Assembly: GCA_016699615.1 (NCBI GenBank)
Contig: CP064984.1
Span: 2,018,001-2,082,000 of the forward strand
Reading direction: 5' to 3'
DNA from: Sphingobacteriales bacterium
GTDB lineage: Bacteria > Bacteroidota > Bacteroidia > Chitinophagales > JADIYW01
Length of the DNA stretch: 64,000 bases
The notes below the pieces were generated by a model. The model was not told where the DNA came from and searched no databases. It was given only the letters and a program-made list of their open reading frames with translations. The position numbers and the translations under genes were made by a program. This document shows, in pieces, positions 38,459 through 46,613 of this stretch (its first letter is position 1; each line of letters starts with the position of its first letter).

Positions 38459-38827
38459 TTGAAAAAAATAAGTATCATATTATTGATATTACTTGTGTTG
38501 ACAGCAAGTTTTCAGCAAATTATTCTATTGTCTGTCTATCAACTCAATAAAGATTTCTTTACTAAAAACTTTTGCGAAAATATAAATGCACCAGAAAAAA
38601 AATGCAACGGACAGTGCTACATCAACAAGACAATTGCAAAACAAGAAGAACAAAATAACAAAGACTTAAATTTTAAATGGAAAGAAGTAGAAGTGTTTTT
38701 TAATACATCAGAAATAACAGTTGTAAAAAAAATAATTGCAAATAATACAACACAGTTATACTTTAATTATACCACAGAAACCATTGTTGGTATGTCTGCA
38801 AAAATATTACATCCACCACAAGCCTAA
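38459..38827 (+). CDS. Small secreted/membrane-anchored Cys-containing protein
   Basis: 122 residues from a TTG at 38459, the only start in front of the N-terminal hydrophobic segment (ISIILLILLVLTASFQQIILL). It has a cysteine pattern FCEN...KKCNGQCY, then a Lys/Glu-rich helix and an end near LHPPQA. Proteins of this kind occur in Bacteroidota beside metal-handling genes. Here it is first in a run of five envelope genes that ends with MbnP- and MbnH-like proteins. A role in metal (copper) handling is an inference. Confidence 0.65.
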   Translation: MKKISIILLILLVLTASFQQIILLSVYQLNKDFFTKNFCENINAPEKKCNGQCYINKTIAKQEEQNNKDLNFKWKEVEVFFNTSEITVVKKIIANNTTQLYFNYTTETIVGMSAKILHPPQA

Positions 38828-38900
38828 GTTTTACTAATAAATTTGAACTACATAATTTTTTATTATGTAATGTAATATTTTATCCATCAACAAAAATAAA

Positions 38901-39806
38901 ATGAAGTATTTATTTATCGTACTGTTGTCTGCTGTACAGTACACTTATGCCTGCGATTTCTGTGGCAGTTCTTCCAATTTATCTAATGTAGATGTTGTCG
39001 GAACAGAAATGCAATCTTTTATTTCAGCTTCTATGATGTATAAGAAATTTGAATTTAAAGATGTAGAAAGTAGTGTGCAAAATAGTCATATGATGACCAA
39101 TTTATTACAAGGTAGTTATGCACCAAAATCGTGGGTAGATATGCGCATCAATCTTCCATTAATTTGGTTAAAGAATAATTATTTTGAAAACAACACATCA
39201 TTTTCAGAAAAGAAAATAGCACTTGGCGATATTCAGCTACTAAGTAATATTACAGTTTGGCAAAAGCAAAAAACAAATGCAAAAAAGATATACCAAAAAC
39301 TAAATCTTGGATTAGGTATAGAATTGCCAACTGGAAAAAAACTAAACTCAAATTATGATATATTGCAAAATATAAATTTTGGCTCGCAGAGTGTAGATTT
39401 TCTGTTCAATGCATTGTATCTTATTAGTATAAAAAATTGGAATATAGTACAGCAAGCACAAACGAAAATAAACACCTACAACCAAGATAAGTTTAAGTAT
39501 GGAAATAATTATGCTTATCAATTTTTAGTAAATTATATCTTCTATATCAAAAAGAGTAATATAACACCAGCTATGAGTACAAGAGTAGATATTGCATCTA
39601 AAAATTTAAACAACAATATCATTCAAAGTAAATCTGGTTTGTGGCTATGGAGCATGCAAGTAGGTGTAGAATGGAAGAAAAATAACTACCATTTGGGTTG
39701 TATGATACAACAACCAATTATGCAAAATACTTCAAATAAACTAATGCAACAAAAAACTTTAACCAATATCTATTTTAAATACTTAATTAAAAGAAATAAA
39801 AAATGA
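38901..39806 (+). CDS. Outer-membrane/periplasmic protein starting CDFCGSS
   Basis: 301 residues. Signal peptide 1-17 (MKYLFIVLLSAVQYTYA), then CDFCG at the mature N-terminus, a possible metal or disulfide motif. The body alternates as a beta-barrel: SFISASMMYKKFEF, DMRINLPLIW, LGLGIELPTGKKL, and an end NIYFKYLIKRNKK. It looks like a transporter-type outer-membrane barrel (meta-pathway-like). Its stop overlaps the next start by 4 bases. Confidence 0.65.
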   Translation: MKYLFIVLLSAVQYTYACDFCGSSSNLSNVDVVGTEMQSFISASMMYKKFEFKDVESSVQNSHMMTNLLQGSYAPKSWVDMRINLPLIWLKNNYFENNTSFSEKKIALGDIQLLSNITVWQKQKTNAKKIYQKLNLGLGIELPTGKKLNSNYDILQNINFGSQSVDFLFNALYLISIKNWNIVQQAQTKINTYNQDKFKYGNNYAYQFLVNYIFYIKKSNITPAMSTRVDIASKNLNNNIIQSKSGLWLWSMQVGVEWKKNNYHLGCMIQQPIMQNTSNKLMQQKTLTNIYFKYLIKRNKK

Positions 39807-40168
39807 AAAGAATAATTTTAAGCATAATGATATTATCAATTATCGCATCGTGCAAAAAAGAAAGTGACACAGTAAACCCAATTGTAACAATTACTGCACC
39901 TACATCAGGTAGTATGTTTGGTATTGGCGATTCAATACTAATAACATTTACTGCAACAGATGCAGATATGCATGGCTACGATTTGCAAGTTATAAATACA
40001 GTAGACAGCACAGTTATTTTTGAAGCTGAAGCACACACACATGGAAATGTGTCATATAGTCAGAAATTCAAATCGCCAGATGTAGCAACAAATATGGAGC
40101 TGATAGTTACTGGCGAAGATCACAATGGAAATTCTGCTACACAAACTGTAATTTTTCATACGATGTAG
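39803..40168 (+). CDS. Lipoprotein with immunoglobulin-like fold
   Basis: 121 residues; lipoprotein signal MKRIILSIMILSIIASC (Cys17). PIVTITAPTSGSMFGIGDSILITFTATDAD is a typical Ig-like/cadherin-like strand pattern. A histidine-rich stretch FEAEAHTHGN could bind metal. It overlaps the preceding barrel gene by 4 bases (ATGA), so the two are coupled. Confidence 0.65.
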   Translation: MKRIILSIMILSIIASCKKESDTVNPIVTITAPTSGSMFGIGDSILITFTATDADMHGYDLQVINTVDSTVIFEAEAHTHGNVSYSQKFKSPDVATNMELIVTGEDHNGNSATQTVIFHTM

Positions 40169-40345
40169 ATAATTGTCAAAGTCAAAATAAATATAGATAT
40201 GCAGTTTTCAAGCGTATATTTATATTGTCGAATTAATTTATGATAAAAAATAGTATATATATTAGGTTGTATGTGGAGTTGTTAATTCTACGACTGATGG
40301 TATAGTACTATTTTTAATTTCTCAAAACTTATTAAATACAAAAAA

Positions 40346-41128
40346 ATGAAAAAAATATATTTAGCAATTATAACATTAGCAATAACTACTATTATTTCAT
40401 CTTGCAAAAAAAATGATACAACTACAGAAGGTACAGGTACCGTAAGCATGGTATTTGATAATCGTGCTGGTTTGGTAGATTTTAGATTAAATACTTCTTG
40501 GTACAAAAATGCAAACAATGATTCTATGAATTTCTCTTTATTCAAATATTATCTAAGCAATTTTGTTTTTACGAAAGAAGATGGTAGTACCTATATTGTA
40601 CCAAAAGATTCATGCTATTTTCTTATTGATGAAGCCAGTGAAACCTCGCAAACTGTAGAGTTTTCTAATATTCCTGCTGGAAAATATACCGCTGTAACTT
40701 TTATGATTGGTGTTGATTCATTAAAATCTACTGCACCACAATCAGAAAGAACAGGCGTATTAGATGTTACAACAAACGCAGATATGTATTGGACATGGAA
40801 CTCTGGGTACATATTTCTAAAGTTAGAAGGCAAATACTCAAAAGCTACAGATTCAAATTTTATATACCACATCGGAGGTTTTGGTGGCTACAGTTCTGCA
40901 ACAATTAATAACTTAAAAACTGTAACCTTGCCATTCCAAAATACAATTAGCTTTGGTGCAAGCAATAGAATGAATATTCATACATATGTAGATGTACTAA
41001 AAATTGTGAACGGCTCTACAAATATTAGTGTACCAACAATGCCAGTAGTAATGGGTGGTGCAAATGCGCCAATTATTGCAGAAAATTATAAAAATATGTT
41101 CACTATTGACCATATTGAAGCAGAATAA
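40346..41128 (+). CDS. MbnP-family copper-binding-type lipoprotein
   Basis: 260 residues with a lipoprotein signal (ITTIISSC, Cys21). The family features are a first strand TVSMVFDNRAG, LNTSWYKNANNDSMNFSLFKYYLSNF, FSNIPAGKYTAVTFMIGVD, and MYWTWNSGYIFLKLEG with its conserved tryptophans. In characterised MbnP a tryptophan is oxidised to kynurenine by the partner diheme protein MbnH, forming a copper site. The MbnH-like gene is next (90 bases on), which supports the pairing. Confidence 0.82.
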   Translation: MKKIYLAIITLAITTIISSCKKNDTTTEGTGTVSMVFDNRAGLVDFRLNTSWYKNANNDSMNFSLFKYYLSNFVFTKEDGSTYIVPKDSCYFLIDEASETSQTVEFSNIPAGKYTAVTFMIGVDSLKSTAPQSERTGVLDVTTNADMYWTWNSGYIFLKLEGKYSKATDSNFIYHIGGFGGYSSATINNLKTVTLPFQNTISFGASNRMNIHTYVDVLKIVNGSTNISVPTMPVVMGGANAPIIAENYKNMFTIDHIEAE

Positions 41129-41218
41129 AAATAATAGATGCATACACTTGGCGAATGCTAAATTAATTGCATTATCACTAAGTGTATGCCTTATTTAATA
41201 TTACCAAAATAAGAATGT

Positions 41219-42241
41219 ATGAAAAAGATTTATTATAGCTTTTTGATATTATTACTAATACAATGTACAAATAAAGAAGCTAACATTACTATAGTTGATG
41301 AAGGATTTGTTGCTCCATCAAATTTTCCATCAGTATTATATAATTTTAATGAAAATCCTTATTCTAATGAGAAAAGAGAATTAGGAAGAAAGTTGTTTTA
41401 TGATACTCGTTTATCGAGAGACAATACTATATCTTGTGGTAGCTGTCACCAGCAAGCTGCATTTTTTGCACATGCAGGTCATCGTATTAGCCATGGAATT
41501 GAAAATAAATTAGGAACAAGAAATTCTCCAGCTTTATTTAATATGGCATGGCAATCTTCATTTTTCTGGGATGGAGGCGTAGGAGATTTAGACTTTTTCC
41601 ACGTTAATCCAATTCAGAATCCAGTGGAAATGGATGAAACTATTCCTAATATTATAGAAAAACTAAAAACAGATAACAACTATTTATCTTTATTTAAAAA
41701 TGTATTTGGTACATCAGAAATTACTCCAGTTCGTTTCAATCAAGCACTATCAATTTTTTTAGTTTCTATCGTTTCCAATCAATCAAAATACGATGATTAT
41801 CTTGCAGGAAAAGTTGCATTAACTGCTGATGAAGCTGAAGGTCTACAGTTGTTTAACCAAAAATGTGCTGACTGTCATTCAGGAATTTTATTTACTGACT
41901 TTAGCTTTAGGAATAATGGTTTAGAAACAACTCCAGATCTAGGTAGATATAGAGTTTCAGTAATTGATACAGATAGTTTTAAATTTAAAGTACCTAGCTT
42001 ACGCAATATCGAAAAAACTTCGCCTTACATGCATGATGGTAGATTTACAACACTAGATGAGGTTCTAAATCATTATTCTGCTGGTGTTGTAAATACAACA
42101 ACAACATTAGATGCAATTTTACAAAGCAACACAACGCTTGGAATTCCATTAACAGATGCAGAAAAGAATAAAATCATTTCATTCTTAAAAACATTAACAG
42201 ATACAAAACTACTTAACGATACAAGATTTTCAGAAATTTAG
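41219..42241 (+). CDS. MauG/MbnH-type diheme cytochrome c peroxidase family protein
   Basis: 340 residues. Lipoprotein-like signal (FLILLLIQC, Cys16). Two heme-c sites: CGSCH (Cys73-His77) and CADCH (Cys216-His220). RELGRKLFYDTRLSRDNTISCGSCH, NSPALFNMAWQSSFFWDGG and KVPSLRNIEKTSPYMHDGRFTTLDEVLNHY (split segments) are standard for the family. Next to an MbnP-type protein it is best read as MbnH, which oxidises a partner tryptophan, rather than as a plain peroxidase (inference from context). Confidence 0.9.
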   Translation: MKKIYYSFLILLLIQCTNKEANITIVDEGFVAPSNFPSVLYNFNENPYSNEKRELGRKLFYDTRLSRDNTISCGSCHQQAAFFAHAGHRISHGIENKLGTRNSPALFNMAWQSSFFWDGGVGDLDFFHVNPIQNPVEMDETIPNIIEKLKTDNNYLSLFKNVFGTSEITPVRFNQALSIFLVSIVSNQSKYDDYLAGKVALTADEAEGLQLFNQKCADCHSGILFTDFSFRNNGLETTPDLGRYRVSVIDTDSFKFKVPSLRNIEKTSPYMHDGRFTTLDEVLNHYSAGVVNTTTTLDAILQSNTTLGIPLTDAEKNKIISFLKTLTDTKLLNDTRFSEI

Positions 42242-42497
42242 GTAGTATTTCACAAACGGTGTAAGTTGAAAATTCATTCATCTAAATTAATATTTATTTT
42301 TTGTATTTTTTAATATAAAAAACCGAACACTTTATAATATAAAAGTTGTAAAGGCTGCTGGGCATGCATTTGTTTGTTTTTTTGCAAGTGACGCTACGCT
42401 ATAATATCTGTCAAGGTGCGAAGTGATACTTGAACAAGCTGGAGAAACTAGATAAAAAATAAAAATATGAAGCTGCTTTTAAATAATTTATTTATGA
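42242..42497. other. Intergenic region with repeat copy A
   Basis: About 256 bases between the diheme protein and a converging lipoprotein. It holds one copy (42321-42360) of a 39-bp repeat also found at 43687 and 43779, and no gene that I can support. Confidence 0.5.
42321..42360. repeat. 39-40-bp dispersed repeat, copy A
   Basis: Begins AACCGAACACTTTATAA and ends GGCTGCTG. It differs from copy C (43779-43817) mainly at pyrimidine or purine swaps. Confidence 0.8.
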
Positions 42498-43334
42498 TTA
42501 TTTACAACCATAAATAAATTCAATAGCATCTGTTATATCTTCATTTTTATAATATTTTTTAAGTTTTCCATTTGAATAAAAAGTATACTCATACGTATAT
42601 TCTTTTACACCATCATTATAAGGATCTGGGTCTGTTCTTGTTCTTATTTTAGAAATTAATTTACTATAATCTAATTGTTCTCCAAAAAATAATAATCTAC
42701 AAACATCTATTAAATTACTTATAGATGCATCTGATTTTATTGGATTATTGATATTAGTATAAAATGTTGTGTCATAGTCTGTATACCATGACTCATAAAC
42801 ACCATCTTCTAAATATTGTGCTACTTCTTTTGTAGTATAATGATCTCCTGCTGAATTATAGGTATAATCAAATTTTGAAATATAGTATTGATTAATTGGT
42901 AAAATATAAATGTTTTGCGTAGAATCTCTTTCAGAAATCAATTTCCCTTCGTTGTTATATGTATATGTATATTTAGATTCAAATTTTTTAATACCATCAG
43001 TTATGTCATACCTAAATGACTGTATAATTTGATTGGAAGAATTATAAATAAATGTATCTATATATTCGTCGAAATCATCATAAATAGAAATTATATTATT
43101 GTTTGCATCATAGTTAATTTTTATTTCTAAAGAATCACTGCCTTCAAAATAAACTAATTTACTCACTTTGTCTCCATTGTATCTAATATCAAACTCAACT
43201 TCATTTTCTATAATTATTTTTGATACATATTCATCTACGCAATTGTTGTTCTCACTACTGTCTTCATCTTTTCCGCACGAGATAATGAAGATAGATAAAA
43301 TAAATAATGCTAAATTTTTAATTGTTTTTTTCAT
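42498..43334 (-). CDS. Lipoprotein with YD/Rhs-like repeats
   Basis: 278 residues. Signal with lipobox FIISC (Cys20), then an acidic spacer. From about residue 35 a run of strand-turn repeats of the form IxYNxxxxIxSxxxD: KINYDANNNIISIYDD, FIYNSSNQIIQSFRYD, YTYNNEGKLISERDS, YTYNSAGDHYTT, YTFYSNGKLKKYYKN. These resemble the YD repeats that build Rhs shells but here make only a short surface lipoprotein. Function unknown. Confidence 0.75.
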   Translation of the reverse strand: MKKTIKNLALFILSIFIISCGKDEDSSENNNCVDEYVSKIIIENEVEFDIRYNGDKVSKLVYFEGSDSLEIKINYDANNNIISIYDDFDEYIDTFIYNSSNQIIQSFRYDITDGIKKFESKYTYTYNNEGKLISERDSTQNIYILPINQYYISKFDYTYNSAGDHYTTKEVAQYLEDGVYESWYTDYDTTFYTNINNPIKSDASISNLIDVCRLLFFGEQLDYSKLISKIRTRTDPDPYNDGVKEYTYEYTFYSNGKLKKYYKNEDITDAIEFIYGCK

Positions 43335-43686
43335 AATTGTAATATTTAAATTTATATTGATATAATAGATTTTACTATAAAATAATAAAATAATTTAGTG
43401 TGTCAAAATTTTTGACTAAGTTTTTTTAAATACATATTTTATACTTATTTATTTGTTATAAAACGCCATCTACTTTTATTTAACTCATACCAGTCTCTGC
43501 CTTTGTTGTTTTTTACCAACAAACTACAATCTATATTTTATTGCAATTCAGTCATCGCCATTTTCAAAATAAAATCTTTCTCATATCAAATATACATTTG
43601 TATTATCTTAAATGCAAATATTATTGCTCTTAAGCAGGGCGTGGCTTTTTTATTAGTTGTTTTTAATATTTATTTTTTGTATGAAA

Positions 43687-43725
43687 AACTAACGTTTTAT
43701 AGCATAAAAGCTGTAGAGGTTGCTG
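43687..43725. repeat. 39-bp dispersed repeat, copy B
   Basis: Shares ATAAAAGCTGTAGAGGTTGC with copy C; the left part diverges (AACTAACGTTTTATAGC). Confidence 0.75.
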
Positions 43726-43778
43726 AGAGATTTCAAAGTAGATTACTTAACTTATTGATTTTTATTTATGTACGGATA

Positions 43779-43817
43779 ACCGAACACTTTATAACATAAA
43801 AGCTGTAGAGGTTGCTG
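43779..43817. repeat. 39-bp dispersed repeat, copy C
   Basis: Left half is nearly identical to copy A, right half identical to copy B. Confidence 0.8.
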
Positions 43818-43887
43818 ATTAATGCTTACTTACTTAAAACTGACCTACAGCAAAAATTAGCTGTGTAAAAACCCCTAAAACAAGCCT

Positions 43888-43981
43888 AAGCCAACTAAAT
43901 TTATTGGCAGGTAAGGATACCAGCCAATAGATGAAAGCCAACTAAATTTATTGGCAGGTATGGATACCAGCCAATAAGCGA
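43888..43981. repeat. Two tandem 47-bp hairpin repeats
   Basis: Units start at 43888 and 43935 and are almost identical. Each contains ATTGGC-A-GGTA and TACC-A-GCCAAT around a 4-base loop, an 11-base stem with one A.A mismatch. No T-run follows, so they are not simple terminators. Confidence 0.8.
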
Positions 43982-44024
43982 AACCTTTTATAGTAGACAC
44001 TTCTTAGACATTGTTAGGTAAAAG

Positions 44025-44435
44025 TTACTTGTTTTTGTTACACTTCTTATTTAGATTGTTTTTAAATAAAATACTGAAATAAGCATAATTTTTTAATTTG
44101 TCTTTAAATTTCATATACATAAATGGTAGTGAAAATTTATTTTCAATCGCATTGCATATTTGATATATACTCATACAACTTTCAGTTAAATTCTTGCTAT
44201 TCACTATATGTACACTCTGAATTTCACCAGTAGAATCAATCTTTATGTTAAACCCAATATCTATAAAATCTGTACTATCAATATAATATTTTGCTGTCAC
44301 TATACTATCTAATACTTTAATAAACTCATCTGTTGATTTCAATACTCTACAATTAGAATAGTTTATACTTTGTTTAGCATCAGATGTAAGATTTAAAGCA
44401 AATACAATACATAATGTTAAAATTTTAATTTTCAT
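44025..44435 (-). CDS. Small secreted hypothetical protein
   Basis: 136 residues with a signal peptide (MKIKILTLCIVFALNLTSDA). The mature part has KYYIDSTDFIDIGFNIKIDSTGEIQSVHIVNS, a TonB-C-terminal-like strand pattern (FxIxxxGxIxxVxIxxS), and ends Lys/Asn-rich. It starts 11 bases after the orphan Rhs tip and could be its partner or a passenger. No family assigned. Confidence 0.6.
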   Translation of the reverse strand: MKIKILTLCIVFALNLTSDAKQSINYSNCRVLKSTDEFIKVLDSIVTAKYYIDSTDFIDIGFNIKIDSTGEIQSVHIVNSKNLTESCMSIYQICNAIENKFSLPFMYMKFKDKLKNYAYFSILFKNNLNKKCNKNK

Positions 44436-44446
44436 ATTATTAAAAT

Positions 44447-45292
44447 TTATTCAGAATAATAATCACCATTATCAAGCCTCGGACCTTGAAGATTTTCATC
44501 ATTAGCTATAGATTCTATTACAACTTTTTTTATGGCTCTTGCTACTGTACCAGAATTATCCTGTGTATAACTAGGTAATTCTTTTGTACCTGTTTTTTCT
44601 TCTATTTTTCTATAATAATCAATCCTTGTATTAACTGCTTCTGTAAAATCTTTATCAAATTTTTCTGTTAATACATTTTTGTCAAACCCATCTGGATATG
44701 TAGTTACAATTTCATTGACATCCCAACTGTAAAGAGTAGTTGGAATATTACCTATTGAATATACAATATTTGAACTCATTAAATCTCCTTCTGTTTCTCT
44801 TACTGATAAATCTTCTGGTGTGTAAACACCTAAATCACTTTGGTATGCGTGAAACATCTCCTGTGCAAGTGTTTCTATATCATCTATTGAAAAAATCTCT
44901 TTTGTTTCGTCATTGTAAGAACCGGAGCCACCATGTCCAGCACCAGCTTTAACTGTGTAAACAGTATTTGATTGAACTAATCTGTTATAAATTATTTTAA
45001 ATAACTTACTTGCTGAAAGCAGTTGAATTGCTGCATCATAATTTTCTTTATCTGCCTTAGATAAACTATTCAAGTCGATTACTCTTCCATCTGGGTCTAC
45101 AAATAGAATCGGATTGTTAGCAACAAAATTATATGGAGTTAAATTGGGATACTTTGTTTGCAATGGGTCTGTACTCAACCATTTACCTAATCTTGAATCA
45201 TAAATCCTTGCACCAAAATCTAAGCTGTTTCCACTACCTTTCACTTCGTTATCCTTTTCCATACCGTTAAAGCCGAAACGGTACTTACTCAA
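44447..45292 (-). pseudogene. Orphan Rhs core end plus C-terminal tip domain (5'-truncated)
   Basis: 281 codons from a TTG; an in-frame stop lies just upstream and no signal or Rhs shell precedes it. The first about 65 residues are the end of an Rhs-associated core: FGFNGMEKDNEVKGSGNSLDFGARIYDSRLGKWLSTDP in continuous form, then YNFVANNPILFVDPDGR. The following about 210 residues are the variable tip. It contains TLAQEMFHAYQ, which looks like a zinc-peptidase HExxH site with the first His replaced by Gln. It lies 28 bases after porV. Either a displaced toxin tip left by recombination or a remnant. Confidence 0.75.
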
Positions 45293-45320
45293 AGAACTAT
45301 TTTACCTTAATGGTATTGTA

Positions 45321-46559
45321 TTACTTGCCTTTCAACTTCTTTTTAGTTGTTTTGTCAGTTTCATCTATCTCTGGATTTTTATCACGTATTATATCTTCTT
45401 TATAGAAGTCTGCTTGTTTAGCAAAATCAAACTTCAATGTAAATCTAAAAGTATTGTCTAATGGATTTCTTTGGCTATTTGTTGGTATTAAGTAAGAAAA
45501 GTCTAAGCCAAATACGCTATACTTTATACCTACACCTACTGCAAGAAATCTTCTGTTTCCTTTTTCTTTTCCTTCTAAGAAATATCCAAATCTTGCTGCT
45601 ACCATCTGGTCGTACCAATATTCTGTACCAATGCCCATAGTCCATTCTTTTAGTTCTTCTTTAAACGGTGCATCAAAGAATGATGAGAACATACCTTTTA
45701 ATGATGATTGCTCTCTGAAATCAGAAACACCATTGCTATCTGCATCACCAGCTTTTGGCGTTGGTACCATTAGTTTATTAAAGTCAGTATAAATACCTAC
45801 TTCGTGTTGCTTGTGTGGTCTTATTCTAAAGCCAAAACCTAAGCCTAAGTTTGTTGGAATAAAATCTTTAGTTGGTGCATTGTCTGAGTAAGAAATTTTA
45901 GTACCCATATTAGAAATATTAAAACCAGCCATAATATTAGACTTCATTTTGTTTTTACCAACTTCCAAGTTTTTATTAAAAGTACCAGATAAATCTGCGC
46001 CAAATGCATGTCCAGGTTTTACTGGGTCGCTAAATGTTGCACCTCTACCTAAATTAGAATAAATATATCTGAAATTAACACCTAGTGAAAATAAGTTGCC
46101 CAATCTTCTTACATATCCAGCATCTAAAGTTAGTTCTCTTGGAGAGCCTCTTCCTATGTCTTCGCCAATATCGTTAGTATATTGTATATCACCAAGACTA
46201 AAGAATTTGAATGATAGGTTTACAGCATCATGTTGTGTGAATTTGTAGTATGCAGCCATATGTGCTAAGTATATATCTGTGATACCAAGGCTACGTAACC
46301 AAGGTGCATATGACATAGATAAACCTACTTTTTTTGTTGAGAATGCTAATTTTGATGGGTTGTAGAATGTTGCGTTTGGATCTACTGGTGTTGCTATACC
46401 AACATCACCCATTGAACTGCCTCTAGCATCTGGAATAATTCTTAAAAATGGTACTGCGCTATTTACTACTACAGTTGTTTGTGCGTTAGTTAAACTGTTT
46501 GTTGCTGACAGTAATACAAGGAATAAAATGGATAATCTAAAATTTTTAAACATTGACAT
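45321..46559 (-). CDS. porV: PorV (LptO), T9SS outer-membrane shuttle protein
   Basis: 412 residues. Signal peptide 1-26. Mature start TTVVVNSAVPFLRIIPDARGSSMGDVGIATPVDPNATFYNPSKLAF is the PorV hallmark. FadL-like 14-strand barrel follows, with DLSYLIPTNSQRNPLDNTFRFTLKF near the end. PorV takes cargo from the SprA translocon and delivers it to the PorU sortase. It lies 54 bases after porU on the same strand, the standard porU-porV arrangement. Confidence 0.93.
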   Translation of the reverse strand: MSMFKNFRLSILFLVLLSATNSLTNAQTTVVVNSAVPFLRIIPDARGSSMGDVGIATPVDPNATFYNPSKLAFSTKKVGLSMSYAPWLRSLGITDIYLAHMAAYYKFTQHDAVNLSFKFFSLGDIQYTNDIGEDIGRGSPRELTLDAGYVRRLGNLFSLGVNFRYIYSNLGRGATFSDPVKPGHAFGADLSGTFNKNLEVGKNKMKSNIMAGFNISNMGTKISYSDNAPTKDFIPTNLGLGFGFRIRPHKQHEVGIYTDFNKLMVPTPKAGDADSNGVSDFREQSSLKGMFSSFFDAPFKEELKEWTMGIGTEYWYDQMVAARFGYFLEGKEKGNRRFLAVGVGIKYSVFGLDFSYLIPTNSQRNPLDNTFRFTLKFDFAKQADFYKEDIIRDKNPEIDETDKTTKKKLKGK

Positions 46560-46613
46560 AGTGTAAATATATAGTTTATAAAACGTAAATTAAGTAAAAA
46601 TATTTAATTTTTT

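Larger units (their letters stand above)
43335..44024. other. Non-coding region with repeats
   Basis: 690 bases without a supportable gene. It contains two copies of the 39-bp repeat (43687-43725, 43779-43817) and a tandem hairpin repeat (43888-43981). A 98-codon plus-strand frame here is discounted because it runs through the repeats. Confidence 0.6.

Noticed and set aside
43503..43799. 98-codon plus-strand open frame
   Set aside because: It runs through two copies of the 39-bp repeat, has no ribosome-binding or promoter sign, and is rich in residues forced by AT-rich DNA.
43888..43981. Tandem repeats considered as a CRISPR array
   Set aside because: Only two units, almost identical throughout with no variable spacers, and no cas genes in the window.
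44013..44019. GTTAGGT, an exact attC right-core string
   Set aside because: No matching left arm ending in AAC pairs with the bases before it, so it is a chance 7-mer.
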